Assembly: GCF_030440515.1 (NCBI RefSeq)
Contig: NZ_CP076543.1
Span: forward strand, 5,218,501-5,282,500
Length of the DNA stretch: 64,000 bases
Source: Streptomyces xanthophaeus
GTDB lineage: Bacteria > Actinomycetota > Actinomycetes > Streptomycetales > Streptomycetaceae
Reading direction: 5' to 3'
Shown: positions 7,897 to 16,104 of the stretch, one piece after another
How positions within the stretch are numbered: position 1 is the first letter of the stretch
Layout: the number at the start of each line of letters is the position of its first letter
Notes under the pieces: generated by a model
The model's input: only the letters and a program-made list of their open reading frames with translations
Databases searched by the model: none
What the model was told of the DNA's origin: nothing
Made by a program: the position numbers and the translations under genes

Positions 7897-8475
7897 TCAG
7901 GCGAGGGAGTCGATCCAGCGTTCCAGGCGCCGTGCCTCGGCGGTCATGAGGTCCGGGTCGCGGAAGGTGTTGGTGAGCAGGGAGATGCCCTGGTAGGCGG
8001 CGATCAGGGCGACGGCGAGTTCGCGGGCGTCGGCCCGGCCCATCTCCGCGAACTGCCGCTCGGCCCAGTCGAGCAGGACCCGCATGACCTCCGCGACCGA
8101 GCGGTCCAGGCCGTCGGCGCGCTTGTCGAGTTCCGAGGCGAGGGTGCCGGTGGGGCAGCCGTACCGGGCGGTGAGCTCGCGCTGCCGGACCCAGCCGGAC
8201 ACCAGCGCCTTCAACCGCTCCTCAGGGGTGGGGAGTTCGTCGAGGGCGGCGATCAGGCCCCGGAGGGTCTGGGCGTGCGCGTCGATCGCGGCTCCGACGA
8301 GCTCGTCCTTGGTCTTGAAGTAGTAGTAGACGTTGCCCACCGGGACCTCGGCCGCCTGGGCGATGTCCGCGAGCGTGGTCTGGGCGACGCCCTGTGCGTG
8401 GAGGACCTGCGCCGCGGCGGCCGCCAGCCGCTCCCGCTTGCCGGACGTCCGCCGGACCTTCCTTGAGTCAGTCAC
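7897..8475 (-). CDS. TetR-family repressor of the adjacent NmrA-type gene
   Basis: Protein of 192 aa, GTG start at 8475. The N-terminal TetR helix-turn-helix is clear (TTLADIAQAAEVPVGNVYYYF, residues about 33-54). The C-terminal ligand domain contains CPTGTLASEL, a motif common in TetR proteins of the LmrA/YxaF-like group, several of which sense small aromatic or electrophilic molecules. The start codon overlaps a perfect 10+2+10 inverted repeat, the probable self-operator. The divergent NAD(P)-binding gene at 8568 is the likely co-regulated target. Confidence 0.92.
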   Translation of the reverse strand: MTDSRKVRRTSGKRERLAAAAAQVLHAQGVAQTTLADIAQAAEVPVGNVYYYFKTKDELVGAAIDAHAQTLRGLIAALDELPTPEERLKALVSGWVRQRELTARYGCPTGTLASELDKRADGLDRSVAEVMRVLLDWAERQFAEMGRADARELAVALIAAYQGISLLTNTFRDPDLMTAEARRLERWIDSLA

Positions 8476-8486
8476 CTGACTGACTC
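8465..8486. promoter_or_regulatory. TetR operator overlapping the repressor start codon
   Basis: GAGTCAGTCA-CC-TGACTGACTC is a perfect 10-bp inverted repeat with a 2-bp spacer and covers the GTG of the TetR gene. Its half-site AGTCAGTC recurs in the second site before the divergent gene. Confidence 0.75.
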
Positions 8487-8533
8487 TAGACGAGTGATCG
8501 GGAAGGGGCTATGGTCCTCACCAGGTCAGCGAC

Positions 8534-8552
8534 TAAGTCAGTCGACTAACTC
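8534..8552. promoter_or_regulatory. Second TetR operator, before the NmrA-type gene
   Basis: TAAGTCAGTCGACTAACT is an imperfect palindrome around GTCGAC and shares AGTCAGTC with the site at 8465. It lies 16 bp before the GTG at 8568, where binding would block initiation. Confidence 0.6.
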
Positions 8553-8567
8553 ATAAGGGGGATCGTC

Positions 8568-9383
8568 GTGATCGTAGTGACAGGTGCGACCGGGAACGTG
8601 GGGCAGGAACTCGTACGGATCCTCGCGGGCCGCGGCGAGCGCGTGACCGCCGTCTCCCGACGGCCGGCGCACATGCCCGAAGGGGTCCGCCACCACCAGG
8701 GCGACCTCGCCGAGCCGCAGGGCCTCGGCCCCGCGTTCGACGGGGCCGACGCGCTGTTCCTGCTCGTCGCCGGCGAGGACCCGCAGGGCATCCTGGACCG
8801 GGCCGCGGCCGCCGGGATCCGCCGGGTCGTCCTGCTCTCGTCCCAGGGCGCCGGAACCCGCCCCGAGGTGTACGCCCACCCCGCGCGGTTCGAGGACGCC
8901 GTCCGCCGCAGCGGCCTGGAGTGGACGGTCCTGCGCTCCGGCGGCCTCAACTCCAACGCCTTCGCCTGGGCCGGGACCATCCGTACGCGGCGCACGGCCG
9001 CCGCGCCCTTCGGCGACGTCGGACTCCCGACCGTCGACCCGGCGGACATCGCCGAGGTCGCGGCCGCGGTCCTGCGCGAGCCGGGGCACGCGGGCCGCAC
9101 CTACGAGCTCACCGGGCCCGCCCCGGTCACCCCGAGGCAGCGGGCCGAGGCGATCGGCGCGGCTCTGGGCGAGCCCGTCCGTTTCGTCGAGCAGACCCGG
9201 GAGGAGGCCCGCGCCCAGATGCTGGCCTTCATGCCCGAGCCGGTCGTGGAGGGCACCCTCGGGATCCTCGGGGAACCCCTGCCCGCCGAACGGGAGCCGA
9301 GCCCCGCCGTACGGCAGATCCTCGGCCGGGCGCCCCGCCCGTTCGCGGACTGGGCGGCCCGCTCGGCCCCGGCCTTCCGCTAG
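8568..9383 (+). CDS. NmrA/atypical SDR NAD(P)-binding protein
   Basis: Protein of 271 aa, GTG start preceded by AAGGGGG. It opens with the Rossmann motif VVTGATGNVGQELVRIL and continues VTAVSRRPAHMP, typical of atypical short-chain dehydrogenase/NmrA-like proteins that bind NAD(P). The active-site YxxxK of classical SDRs is not evident, which fits the atypical group. TVLRSGGLNSNAF and the ADIAEVAAAVLRE block are usual for quinone-reductase-like/NmrA members. The divergent TetR gene and shared operators suggest inducible expression, perhaps by the compound it acts on. The substrate is unknown. Confidence 0.88.
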   Translation: MIVVTGATGNVGQELVRILAGRGERVTAVSRRPAHMPEGVRHHQGDLAEPQGLGPAFDGADALFLLVAGEDPQGILDRAAAAGIRRVVLLSSQGAGTRPEVYAHPARFEDAVRRSGLEWTVLRSGGLNSNAFAWAGTIRTRRTAAAPFGDVGLPTVDPADIAEVAAAVLREPGHAGRTYELTGPAPVTPRQRAEAIGAALGEPVRFVEQTREEARAQMLAFMPEPVVEGTLGILGEPLPAEREPSPAVRQILGRAPRPFADWAARSAPAFR

Positions 9384-9390
9384 GGAATGT

Positions 9391-10824
9391 CTAGAACGCC
9401 TCGTCCCCGTAGGTGAGGAAGCTCCCCTTCCGGGCCAGGCGGGCGTACCAGTGGGCGCTGGATCGGGGGGTGCGGGCCTGCGTCTCGTAGTCGACCTGCA
9501 CGATGCCGAAGCGCTTGCTGTACCCGTAGGACCACTCGAAGTTGTCCATCAGCGACCAGAGGAAATAGCCCTCCACCGGGGCGCCGTCCGCCAGGGCGCG
9601 GTGGACGGACGAGAGATGGGCCTCCAGGTAGCCGATGCGCTGCGGGTCGTGCAGCTCGGGGGCGTACGCCGCGCCGTTCTCGGTGACCAGCAGCGGGAGC
9701 CCGGGCGCCTCGCGGGTGAAGCGCATCAGCAGGTCGTACAGGCCGGTGGGGTCGACCGACCAGCCCATGTCGGTGCGCTTGCCCGGGGGTTGGTGGAAGG
9801 CGACCGACTCCGCGGCGGGCCAGGGGGAGTGCGCCGCCGCCCCGTGCCCGTCGGCGCGCGGGCCGTTTCCGTCGGGGGCGGCCGAGACCAGCGCCGGGGT
9901 GTAGTAGTTCACCCCGAGGAAGTCCAGCGGCTGGTGGATCAGCGCCTCGTCGCCGTGGCGGACGAAGGACCAGTCGGTCACCGCGGCGGTGTCCGCGAGC
10001 AGGTCCTGCGGGTAGGCCCCGTGCAGCAGCGGGCCGGTGAAGACCCGGTTGGCCAGGGCGTCGATCCGGCGGGCCGCGTCCAGGTCGGCCGCCGAGCCGG
10101 TCAGCGGCCGTACCGCGCTGGGGTTGAGCGCGATCCCGGCCCTGGCCCGGGCCGGCAGGGCCGCGGCGGCCAGTCCGTGGGCCAGGTTGAGGTGGTGGGC
10201 GGCGCGCAGCGAGTCGGCGGGGGAGGTGCGGCCGGGAGCGTGGACCCCCGAGGCGTAGCCGAGGAAGGCGCTGCACCAGGGCTCGTTGAGGGTGGTCCAG
10301 AGATCCACCCGGTCGGCGAGCGCCGCCGTGACCTGCTCGGCGTACCGGGCGAAGGCGTAGGCCGTCTCCCGCTCGGGCCAGCCGCCCGCGCTCTCCAGCT
10401 CCTGCGGCAGGTCCCAGTGGTAAAGGGTCACGCAGGGCCGGATCCCGTACGAGAGCAGCTCGTCGACCAGGGCGTCGTAGAAGCCGATGCCGCCGGCGAG
10501 GACCCGCGGCCAGGACACCGAGAACCGGTAGGCGCCGAGCCCGAGCGAGGCCATCAGCCGGACGTCCTCCCGCCACAGCCGGTGGTGGTCGACGGCCACG
10601 TCGCCCGTGTCACCGCCGTGCACCTTGCCCGGCGTACGGCAGAAGGTGTCCCAGATGGACGGTCCGCGCAGGGTCGCGGCGCCCTCGATCTGGAAGGCCG
10701 CCGTGGCCGTACCCCACAGGAACCCGTCGGGGAACCGCAGTTCCCGCGCCCCGGTGTCCGGGTCCGTGTTCGTGGCCGGGTCCGCGCCCGCGTTCGTGTT
10801 CGTGTTCGTCGGGAGTTGGGTCAT
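9391..10824 (-). CDS. bglC: GH1 beta-glucosidase (cellobiose hydrolysis)
   Basis: Protein of 477 aa in the usual GH1 length range. The acid/base glutamate is in TTLNEPWCS and the nucleophile glutamate is in [28 protein letters not shown] is the family N-terminus, and [13 protein letters not shown] closes the barrel. It should hydrolyse imported cellobiose or cello-oligosaccharides to glucose in the cytoplasm; no signal peptide is present. It is last in the cebEFG operon and its ATG overlaps the cebG stop (ATGA). Residues 5-25 are low-complexity Thr/Asn/Asp (TNTNTNAG), encoded by short GTTCGT-like DNA repeats. Confidence 0.95.
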   Translation of the reverse strand: MTQLPTNTNTNAGADPATNTDPDTGARELRFPDGFLWGTATAAFQIEGAATLRGPSIWDTFCRTPGKVHGGDTGDVAVDHHRLWREDVRLMASLGLGAYRFSVSWPRVLAGGIGFYDALVDELLSYGIRPCVTLYHWDLPQELESAGGWPERETAYAFARYAEQVTAALADRVDLWTTLNEPWCSAFLGYASGVHAPGRTSPADSLRAAHHLNLAHGLAAAALPARARAGIALNPSAVRPLTGSAADLDAARRIDALANRVFTGPLLHGAYPQDLLADTAAVTDWSFVRHGDEALIHQPLDFLGVNYYTPALVSAAPDGNGPRADGHGAAAHSPWPAAESVAFHQPPGKRTDMGWSVDPTGLYDLLMRFTREAPGLPLLVTENGAAYAPELHDPQRIGYLEAHLSSVHRALADGAPVEGYFLWSLMDNFEWSYGYSKRFGIVQVDYETQARTPRSSAHWYARLARKGSFLTYGDEAF

Positions 10825-11645
10825 CCCTTCACCGCTCCTTGCATGATGCCGCCGACGATCTGCCGGCCGAAGACGAGGAACACCAGCAGCAGCGGGAGCG
10901 TGCCCAGCAGCGCGCCCGCCATGATCACCGACTGGTCGGGGATGTAGCCCCGGCCCAGCCCGGTCAGGGCCACCTGCACCGTCGGGCTGCCGTTCTGGGT
11001 CAGCGCGACGATCGGCCAGAAGAAGTCGTTCCAGGCCATGACGAAGGTCAGCATCCCCAGCACCGCCATCGCGGGCCGGGCGGCGGGGAACACCACGTGC
11101 CACAGGACCCGCAGCGAACTCGCCCCGTCCGTGCGCGCCGCCTCCACCAGCTCCATCGGCAGCGCGTGCACCAGGTACTGGCGCATGAAGAACACCCCGA
11201 AGGCACCCACCAGGGTCGGCAGGATCACCGCCTGGAGCCGGTCGGTCCACGACAGCTTCGCGATCAGCATGTAGAGCGGCACCACGCTCAGCTGCGGCGG
11301 GATCAGCATCGTCCCGATCACCAGCGCCAGCAGCGGCCGGCTGCCGCGGAAGCGGAGTTTGGCGAAGGCGAAGCCGGCGAGCGTGGAGAAGAACACGGTG
11401 CCCGCGGCGACCGTGCCCGCCACGATCACCGTGTTCAGCAGGGCCGTGCCCATGTTGGCGTCGGTCCACGCGACCTGGAGGTTGCGCCCCAGGTTCCCGC
11501 CGAACCAGAACGGCGGCGGGGTCTGGGCCAGGCGCGTACTGCTCCGGGACGCCGCGATCGCCGTCCACACGAGCGGGAAGAGCGAGCCGGCCGTGAACAG
11601 GGCGAGCACCACGTACGTGAGCCGGCCCGCGCGCAGTGACCTCAT
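10821..11645 (-). CDS. cebG: Cellobiose ABC transporter permease, MalG type
   Basis: Protein of 274 aa with six hydrophobic segments. The cytoplasmic EAA loop that contacts the ATPase is seen as [20 protein letters not shown]. It forms the membrane channel with CebF. The start ATG 11645 overlaps the cebF stop and the stop overlaps the bglC start, so the operon is tightly coupled. No ATPase gene is encoded here; in Streptomyces a shared ATPase (MsiK) encoded elsewhere normally powers this transporter. Confidence 0.92.
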   Translation of the reverse strand: MRSLRAGRLTYVVLALFTAGSLFPLVWTAIAASRSSTRLAQTPPPFWFGGNLGRNLQVAWTDANMGTALLNTVIVAGTVAAGTVFFSTLAGFAFAKLRFRGSRPLLALVIGTMLIPPQLSVVPLYMLIAKLSWTDRLQAVILPTLVGAFGVFFMRQYLVHALPMELVEAARTDGASSLRVLWHVVFPAARPAMAVLGMLTFVMAWNDFFWPIVALTQNGSPTVQVALTGLGRGYIPDQSVIMAGALLGTLPLLLVFLVFGRQIVGGIMQGAVKG

Positions 11646-12649
11646 CGGGAGCCCTCCTTCCGGCCGCGCAGCAGCCGCGCCGCCCCGGCGATCAGCAGCA
11701 GGATCAGGAACATCGCCCACGCGATCGCCGAGGCCCGCCCGAGGTGCAGGTTCACCCAGCCCTGCTCGTACAGGTACAGCCCGAGCGTCTGGAACTGGTG
11801 GTCCGAGCCGCCCGTCGCGGCCGCACCGCCGTTGAACAGCAGCGGCTCGCCGAACAGCTGGGTCGCCCCGATCGTCGACACCACACAGGTGAAGAAGATC
11901 GTCGGCCGCAGCGAGGGCACCGTGACGTGCAGGAACTGCTGGAAGCGCGAGGCTCCGTCCAGCGCGGCGGACTCGTACAGCTCGCCCGGTACGGCCTGCA
12001 TGGCCGCCAGGTAGATCAGCGCGTTGTAGCCGGTCCAGCGCCAGATCACGATGGTGGAGACGGCGAGCTGGGAGGCGAAGGTGCCGTTCTGCCAGTCGAC
12101 CGCGTCGAAACCGACCGCCGACAGCGCCCAGTTGACCATCCCGTAGTCCCGGCCGAAGAGCAGGACGAAGACGAGGGTGGCCGCCGCCACGGAGGTCGCG
12201 TACGGGGTGAGCACCGCGACGCGGAAGAACGCCGAGCCCCGCAGCCGGTAGTTGAGGAGGTGGGCCAGGCCCAGGGCGATCGCCAGCTGCGGCACCGTGG
12301 ACAGCAGCCCGATCGTCACCGTGTTGCGCAGCGCGTTCCAGAAGAACTCGTCGTCCCACAGCCGGGTGAAGTTCCGTAGCCCCACCCAGGTCATGCTGTC
12401 GGGATCGGTCAGCTCCACCTGGTGCAGCGCCGCCCAGCCCGTGTAGAGCAGCGGGAACAGCCCGAAGGCGGCGAAGAAGAGGAAGAAGGGCGCCACGAAG
12501 GCGTACGGGCTGAAGCGCAGGTCCCAGCGGTAGCGGCGCGAGCGCCACACCTGGGCCCGTCCGCCCGGCCGGCTCCGGCCGCCCCCCTCCGCCGCCGGCC
12601 GCTCCGGGCCGACGGTGGAGGGGGACAGCACAGCCGTCTCGTCCGTCAC
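11642..12649 (-). CDS. cebF: Cellobiose ABC transporter permease, MalF type
   Basis: Protein of 335 aa, GTG start at 12649. A cytoplasmic N-terminal tail of about 45 residues is followed by six predicted helices (first at [17 protein letters not shown]). The EAA loop is [20 protein letters not shown]. It pairs with CebG as the second channel subunit. It lies 7 bp after the cebE stop and overlaps cebG by 4 bp. Expression is presumably set by the CebR palindrome upstream of cebE. Confidence 0.92.
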   Translation of the reverse strand: MTDETAVLSPSTVGPERPAAEGGGRSRPGGRAQVWRSRRYRWDLRFSPYAFVAPFFLFFAAFGLFPLLYTGWAALHQVELTDPDSMTWVGLRNFTRLWDDEFFWNALRNTVTIGLLSTVPQLAIALGLAHLLNYRLRGSAFFRVAVLTPYATSVAAATLVFVLLFGRDYGMVNWALSAVGFDAVDWQNGTFASQLAVSTIVIWRWTGYNALIYLAAMQAVPGELYESAALDGASRFQQFLHVTVPSLRPTIFFTCVVSTIGATQLFGEPLLFNGGAAATGGSDHQFQTLGLYLYEQGWVNLHLGRASAIAWAMFLILLLIAGAARLLRGRKEGSR

Positions 12650-12656
12650 GGGTACC

Positions 12657-14012
12657 TCACTGGTCCAGGGCGTTGTCGATCGCCTTCACCGCGGCCTCCC
12701 AGCCCTCCTGCGGGCTGCGGCCCTTCTGGTCGACCTGGAGCATCCCGATGTCCGCCAGGTTCTGCGCGATCACCAGGTCCTTCGGGCCGACCACCGTCAC
12801 CGGTACGCCCTCGGCCGCCTTCGAGAAGATCTCGCCGATCGGGGCGCCGCCGAAGTAGGCGTGCTGCGCGCCCGACACCGCCGGCAGCTTGTACGCGGCG
12901 CTCGCGCTCGGGAAACTGCCCCGCTTCTCGAAGAGCTTCGCCTGCTGGGCCGGGGCCGTCAGCCAGGCCGCCAGCTTCGCCGCCTCCTCGGCGTGCTTGC
13001 CCGCCTTCGGCACCACCAGGAAGGACCCGCCCCAGTTGCTGGGCTTCGGCGCCTGCGCCACGTCCCACTTGTCCTTGCCCGCCGGGCCCGCCTTGTCCTG
13101 GATGTAGCCGAGCATCCAGGCCGGGCAGGAGACCGTGGCGAAGGAGCCGTTGGAGAAGCCCTGGTCCCAGGCCGGGGTGAACTGCTGCAGCTTGGCGCTC
13201 AGCCCGTCGGTGGCGAAGGACGCCGCCAGGTCGAAGGCGCCGCGCACCGCCGGGTTGGTCTTGTAGACGACCTTGCCCTGGTCGTCGTAGAAGCGCTGGG
13301 CGCTGCTCCCGGTCACCGCCGCCATCACACCCGAGGCCGAGTCGACGAAGGCCTTCCCCTCGCCGGCCTTCGCCTTGTACGTCCGGCCCGCCTCCAGGTA
13401 CTTGTTCCAGTCGCCCGCCCACAGCGCCCCGACCGCCGTCCGGTCGGTGGGCAGCCCGGCCGCCTCGAAGAGGTCCTTGCGGTAGCAGATGCCCTGCGGG
13501 CCGATGTCCGTGCCGAGGCCGACCGTGGCCCCGCCCTTGGCCGCGGGCGCCGTGCCCTGGGCCCACTTCCAGGGCAGGTACGTGGCCTTGTCCACGCCAG
13601 GGGCCTTGGCCAGGTCCACCAGCTTGTCGGCCTGGGTGGCGGTGATCTCGGCGATGTTGTTGACCTCGACGGCCTGGATGTCGGCGAGCCCGCTGCCCGT
13701 GCCCAGGTGGGTGAGGAGCTGGGGGTAGTAGTTCTCGTTCCGCTCGATGGAGGTCTGCTCGATGCGGATCCCGGGATTCTGCGCCATGTAGTCGTCGTAG
13801 AGTCCGGCCTCCTGGAGTCCGAAGGCCCCGAAGACGCCGACGGTGAGGGTGGTCTGTGCCCCGCCGCCGGACTTGCCGGTGGCGGGGGAGCCCTGGTCGG
13901 GGCTCTCGTCGGGGTCCTGCGCGCACCCCGCGAGCAGCAGGGCCGCGGTTCCGGCCGCGGCGACGCTCGTGAGGAGGGTTCTTCGGACTCGGGCTCGGGC
14001 TCGGACGCGCAT
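12657..14012 (-). CDS. cebE: Cellobiose-binding lipoprotein
   Basis: Protein of 451 aa. The start MRVRARARVRR is preceded by GGGAGGAAGCCAC, so I reject the longer frame that runs into the operator. A basic N-terminus, a hydrophobic core and the lipobox LLAGC with C30 mark a lipoprotein. The rest is a type 1 extracellular solute-binding domain: VFGAFGLQEAGL, YLEAGRTYKAK, and WGGSFLVVPKAGKH near the C-terminal lobe. It captures cello-oligosaccharides outside the membrane and delivers them to CebFG. Substrate assignment rests on the operon context (bglC, CebR box) rather than on binding residues. Confidence 0.92.
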   Translation of the reverse strand: MRVRARARVRRTLLTSVAAAGTAALLLAGCAQDPDESPDQGSPATGKSGGGAQTTLTVGVFGAFGLQEAGLYDDYMAQNPGIRIEQTSIERNENYYPQLLTHLGTGSGLADIQAVEVNNIAEITATQADKLVDLAKAPGVDKATYLPWKWAQGTAPAAKGGATVGLGTDIGPQGICYRKDLFEAAGLPTDRTAVGALWAGDWNKYLEAGRTYKAKAGEGKAFVDSASGVMAAVTGSSAQRFYDDQGKVVYKTNPAVRGAFDLAASFATDGLSAKLQQFTPAWDQGFSNGSFATVSCPAWMLGYIQDKAGPAGKDKWDVAQAPKPSNWGGSFLVVPKAGKHAEEAAKLAAWLTAPAQQAKLFEKRGSFPSASAAYKLPAVSGAQHAYFGGAPIGEIFSKAAEGVPVTVVGPKDLVIAQNLADIGMLQVDQKGRSPQEGWEAAVKAIDNALDQ

Positions 14013-14061
14013 GTGGCTTCCTCCCAGAAGGACGAAACGTGCCGGGTGTCGTGTGACACAG

Positions 14062-14079
14062 TGTGGGAGCGCTCCCACA
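14062..14079. promoter_or_regulatory. CebR operator
   Basis: TGTGGGAGCGCTCCCACA is a perfect 18-bp palindrome holding the known Streptomyces CebR core TGGGAGCGCTCCCA. It is centred 58 bp before cebE and 46 bp before cebR, so one site can control both divergent promoters. Cellobiose or cellotriose releases CebR in characterised species. Confidence 0.93.
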
Positions 14080-14115
14080 GCCGTCAAGAGGTAGATTCAC
14101 AACCGGGAGGAAGTC

Positions 14116-15141
14116 ATGAACGGGCACGGGCGCAGTGGGGGACGACCGACCCTGGAGGAGGTCGCGGCGCGCGCCGGAGTCGGGCGCGGCACGGCCTCCC
14201 GGGTGATCAACGGATCCTCCAAGGTCAGCGAGCACACCAGGGTCGCCGTCGAGGCGGCCGTGGCCGAACTGGGGTACGTACCGAACCGCGCCGCGCGCGC
14301 CCTCGCGGCCAACCGCACCGACGCCATAGCCCTCGTGATCCCCGAGCCCGAGGCCCGCTTCTTCGCCGAGCCCTACTTCTCCGAAGTGGTCCGCGGGGTA
14401 GGCGCCGAGCTCGCCGACACCGAGGTGCAGCTCGTCCTCACCCTGGCGGGCAGCGACCGCGAGCGCCGCCGGCTCGCCCAGTACCTGTCCGGGCACCGCG
14501 TCGACGGGGTGCTGCTCGTCTCCGTCCACGCCGGGGACCCGCTGCCGGAGCTGCTGGCCGAGCTCGGCATCCCGACGGTGATCAGCGGCCGCCGTTCCGC
14601 CGCCGAGACCCTGCCCTGCGTGGACTCCGACAACCTGGCGGGCGCGGCCGAGGCCGTACGCCACCTCCTCGACCGGGGCCGCCGTACGATCGCCACGATC
14701 ACCGGCCCGCTGGACGTGTACGGGGCCCAGTGCCGCCTCGACGGCTACCGGCAGGCCCTGGCCGCCGCCGGACATCCCGTGGACGAGCTGCTGATCGCGG
14801 TCGGCGACTTCACCGAGGAGGGCGGCCGGCGGGCCATGCGCGCCCTGCTGGAGCGCCACCCCGGGCTCGACGCGGTCTTCGCCGCCTCGGACGTCATGGC
14901 GGCGGGCGCCCGGCGGGAGCTGCGCGCGGCCGGCCGCCGTATCCCGCGGGACGTGGCGCTGGTCGGCTTCGACGACTCGGTGGTGGCCCGGCACATGGAC
15001 CCGCCGCTGACCAGCGTCCGGCAGCCGATCGAGGAGATGGGCCGGACCATGACGCGGATGCTGCTGGGGAGGATCGCGGGGGAGCCGGGCGAGGCGGCCG
15101 CCGTGCTGCCGAACCGACTGGTGGTCCGGGAGTCGTCCTGA
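14116..15141 (+). CDS. cebR: LacI-family repressor of cellobiose genes
   Basis: Protein of 341 aa. Residues 10-60 are the LacI DNA-binding helix-turn-helix and hinge (PTLEEVAARAGVGRGTASRVING, then GYVPNRAARALA). The remainder is a periplasmic-binding-like ligand domain with the usual C-terminal DVALVGFDDSVVARHMDPPLTSVRQP block. The start follows GGGAGGAAGTC. It is divergent from cebE across a perfect CebR palindrome, which identifies it as the cello-oligosaccharide-responsive repressor of cebEFG-bglC. In plant-pathogenic species CebR also controls thaxtomin genes; none are seen here. Confidence 0.93.
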   Translation: MNGHGRSGGRPTLEEVAARAGVGRGTASRVINGSSKVSEHTRVAVEAAVAELGYVPNRAARALAANRTDAIALVIPEPEARFFAEPYFSEVVRGVGAELADTEVQLVLTLAGSDRERRRLAQYLSGHRVDGVLLVSVHAGDPLPELLAELGIPTVISGRRSAAETLPCVDSDNLAGAAEAVRHLLDRGRRTIATITGPLDVYGAQCRLDGYRQALAAAGHPVDELLIAVGDFTEEGGRRAMRALLERHPGLDAVFAASDVMAAGARRELRAAGRRIPRDVALVGFDDSVVARHMDPPLTSVRQPIEEMGRTMTRMLLGRIAGEPGEAAAVLPNRLVVRESS

Positions 15142-15178
15142 CGGCCCCGGTCATGCAGAAGCCCCTGGTCATGCAGAA

Positions 15179-15208
15179 GGCCCCGGTCCGCTTCCGCGAA
15201 CCGGGGCC
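15179..15208. terminator. Bidirectional hairpin between cebR and tRNA-His
   Basis: GGCCCCGGT / ACCGGGGCC form a 9-bp perfect stem around a 12-nt loop. It lies 37 bp after cebR and 9 bp beyond the tRNA 3' end, so it can end both converging transcripts. An imperfect direct repeat of about 18 bp (GGTCATGCAGAAG...) precedes it. Confidence 0.65.
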
Positions 15209-15217
15209 TTCCCGCAG

Positions 15218-15291
15218 GGTGAGTGACGGGACTTGAACCCGCGGCCACCTGGACCACAACCAGGTGCTCTACCAACTGAGCTACACCCACC
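15218..15291 (-). tRNA. tRNA-His (GTG anticodon)
   Basis: On the minus strand the acceptor stem GTGGGTG pairs with CACTCAC. The D arm TAGCTCAGTTGGTAGAGC, the anticodon stem CCTGG/CCAGG with loop TTGTGGT (anticodon GTG), and the T arm GCGGGTTCAAGTCCCGT are all intact. The G at -1 (complement of C15291) faces C73 (complement of G15218), the identity pair of histidine tRNAs. No CCA is encoded. Confidence 0.96.
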
Positions 15292-15396
15292 ATGTCCGGT
15301 CGGAAAACCGACCGGCCGAAGAAAAGGGTACAGGGTCCGGGAGGGTGCTCGCTCCCTCCTTTCCCGGCGCCCCCCTCCGGAGGCGCCCCGCCGGAG

Positions 15397-15999
15397 CTAT
15401 GCGCCCGGCACGGCGTGCTTGGCGGCGATGCTGCGGGCCGTGTCCGAGTCGGGCCCGGGCTGCGGTACGAAGACCGCCTCCCGGTAGTAGCGCAGCTCGG
15501 TGATGGAGTCCTTGATGTCCGCCAGCGCCCGGTGGTTGCCGTTCTTCGGCGGGCTGTTGAAGTACGCCCGCGGGTACCAGCGGCGCGCCAGCTCCTTGAC
15601 CGAGGACACGTCCACGATCCGGTAGTGCAGATAGCTCTCCAGCGCGGCCATGTCGCGCAGCAGGAAGCCGCGGTCGGTGCCGACCGAGTTTCCGCAGAGC
15701 GGCGCCTTGCGGGGTTCCTTCACGTGCTCCCGCACGTAGGCCAGGACCTGCGCCTCGGCGTCCGCGAGGGTGGTCCCGGCGGCCAGCTCGTCGAGCAGGC
15801 CGGAGGCGGTGTGCATCTCGCGCACCACGTCGGGCATGGTCTCCAGCGCGGCGTCCGGCGGACGGATCACGATGTCCACGCCTTCGCCGAGCACGTTGAG
15901 CTCCGAGTCGGTGACCAGTGCGGCCACCTCGATAAGTGCGTCGTCCGTCAACGAGAGCCCGGTCATCTCGCAGTCGATCCACACCATGCGATCGTTCAT
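15397..15999 (-). CDS. orn: Oligoribonuclease
   Basis: Protein of 200 aa, the usual Orn length. It is a DEDDh 3'-5' exonuclease: [10 protein letters not shown] gives the first Asp and Glu, [11 protein letters not shown] the second Asp region, and [12 protein letters not shown] the catalytic His and last Asp. It degrades 2-5 nt RNAs and pGpG, and in Streptomyces is needed for normal growth and development. I chose ATG 15999 because AAGGTGGG precedes it by a good distance; an in-frame GTG lies three codons upstream. It sits directly downstream of adpA, separated by a strong hairpin. Confidence 0.96.
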   Translation of the reverse strand: MNDRMVWIDCEMTGLSLTDDALIEVAALVTDSELNVLGEGVDIVIRPPDAALETMPDVVREMHTASGLLDELAAGTTLADAEAQVLAYVREHVKEPRKAPLCGNSVGTDRGFLLRDMAALESYLHYRIVDVSSVKELARRWYPRAYFNSPPKNGNHRALADIKDSITELRYYREAVFVPQPGPDSDTARSIAAKHAVPGA

Positions 16000-16044
16000 G
16001 TGTCCCACCTTATGCGGTCGCCCGGGGCGCGGACCGCATATGCG

Positions 16045-16082
16045 GAAGGTCCTCCATCGGCGGTGGCCGATGGAGGACCTTC
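16045..16082 (-). terminator. Strong hairpin after adpA
   Basis: A 17-bp perfect inverted repeat (GAAGGTCCTCCATCGGC and its complement) closes a 4-nt loop, 23 bp after the adpA stop and 46 bp before the orn start. It should end most adpA transcripts. Confidence 0.8.
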
Positions 16083-16104
16083 GTGCGTCGTACTCAGCTC
16101 GCGG

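Noticed and set aside
12646..14994. 782-residue minus frame across cebR and cebE
   Set aside because: It runs antisense to cebR and out of frame with cebE; the genuine genes explain the region.
15140..15300. Possible integration site at tRNA-His with nearby direct repeats
   Set aside because: The short repeat (GGTCATGCAGAAG) does not copy the tRNA 3' end, and no integrase or foreign genes are present.
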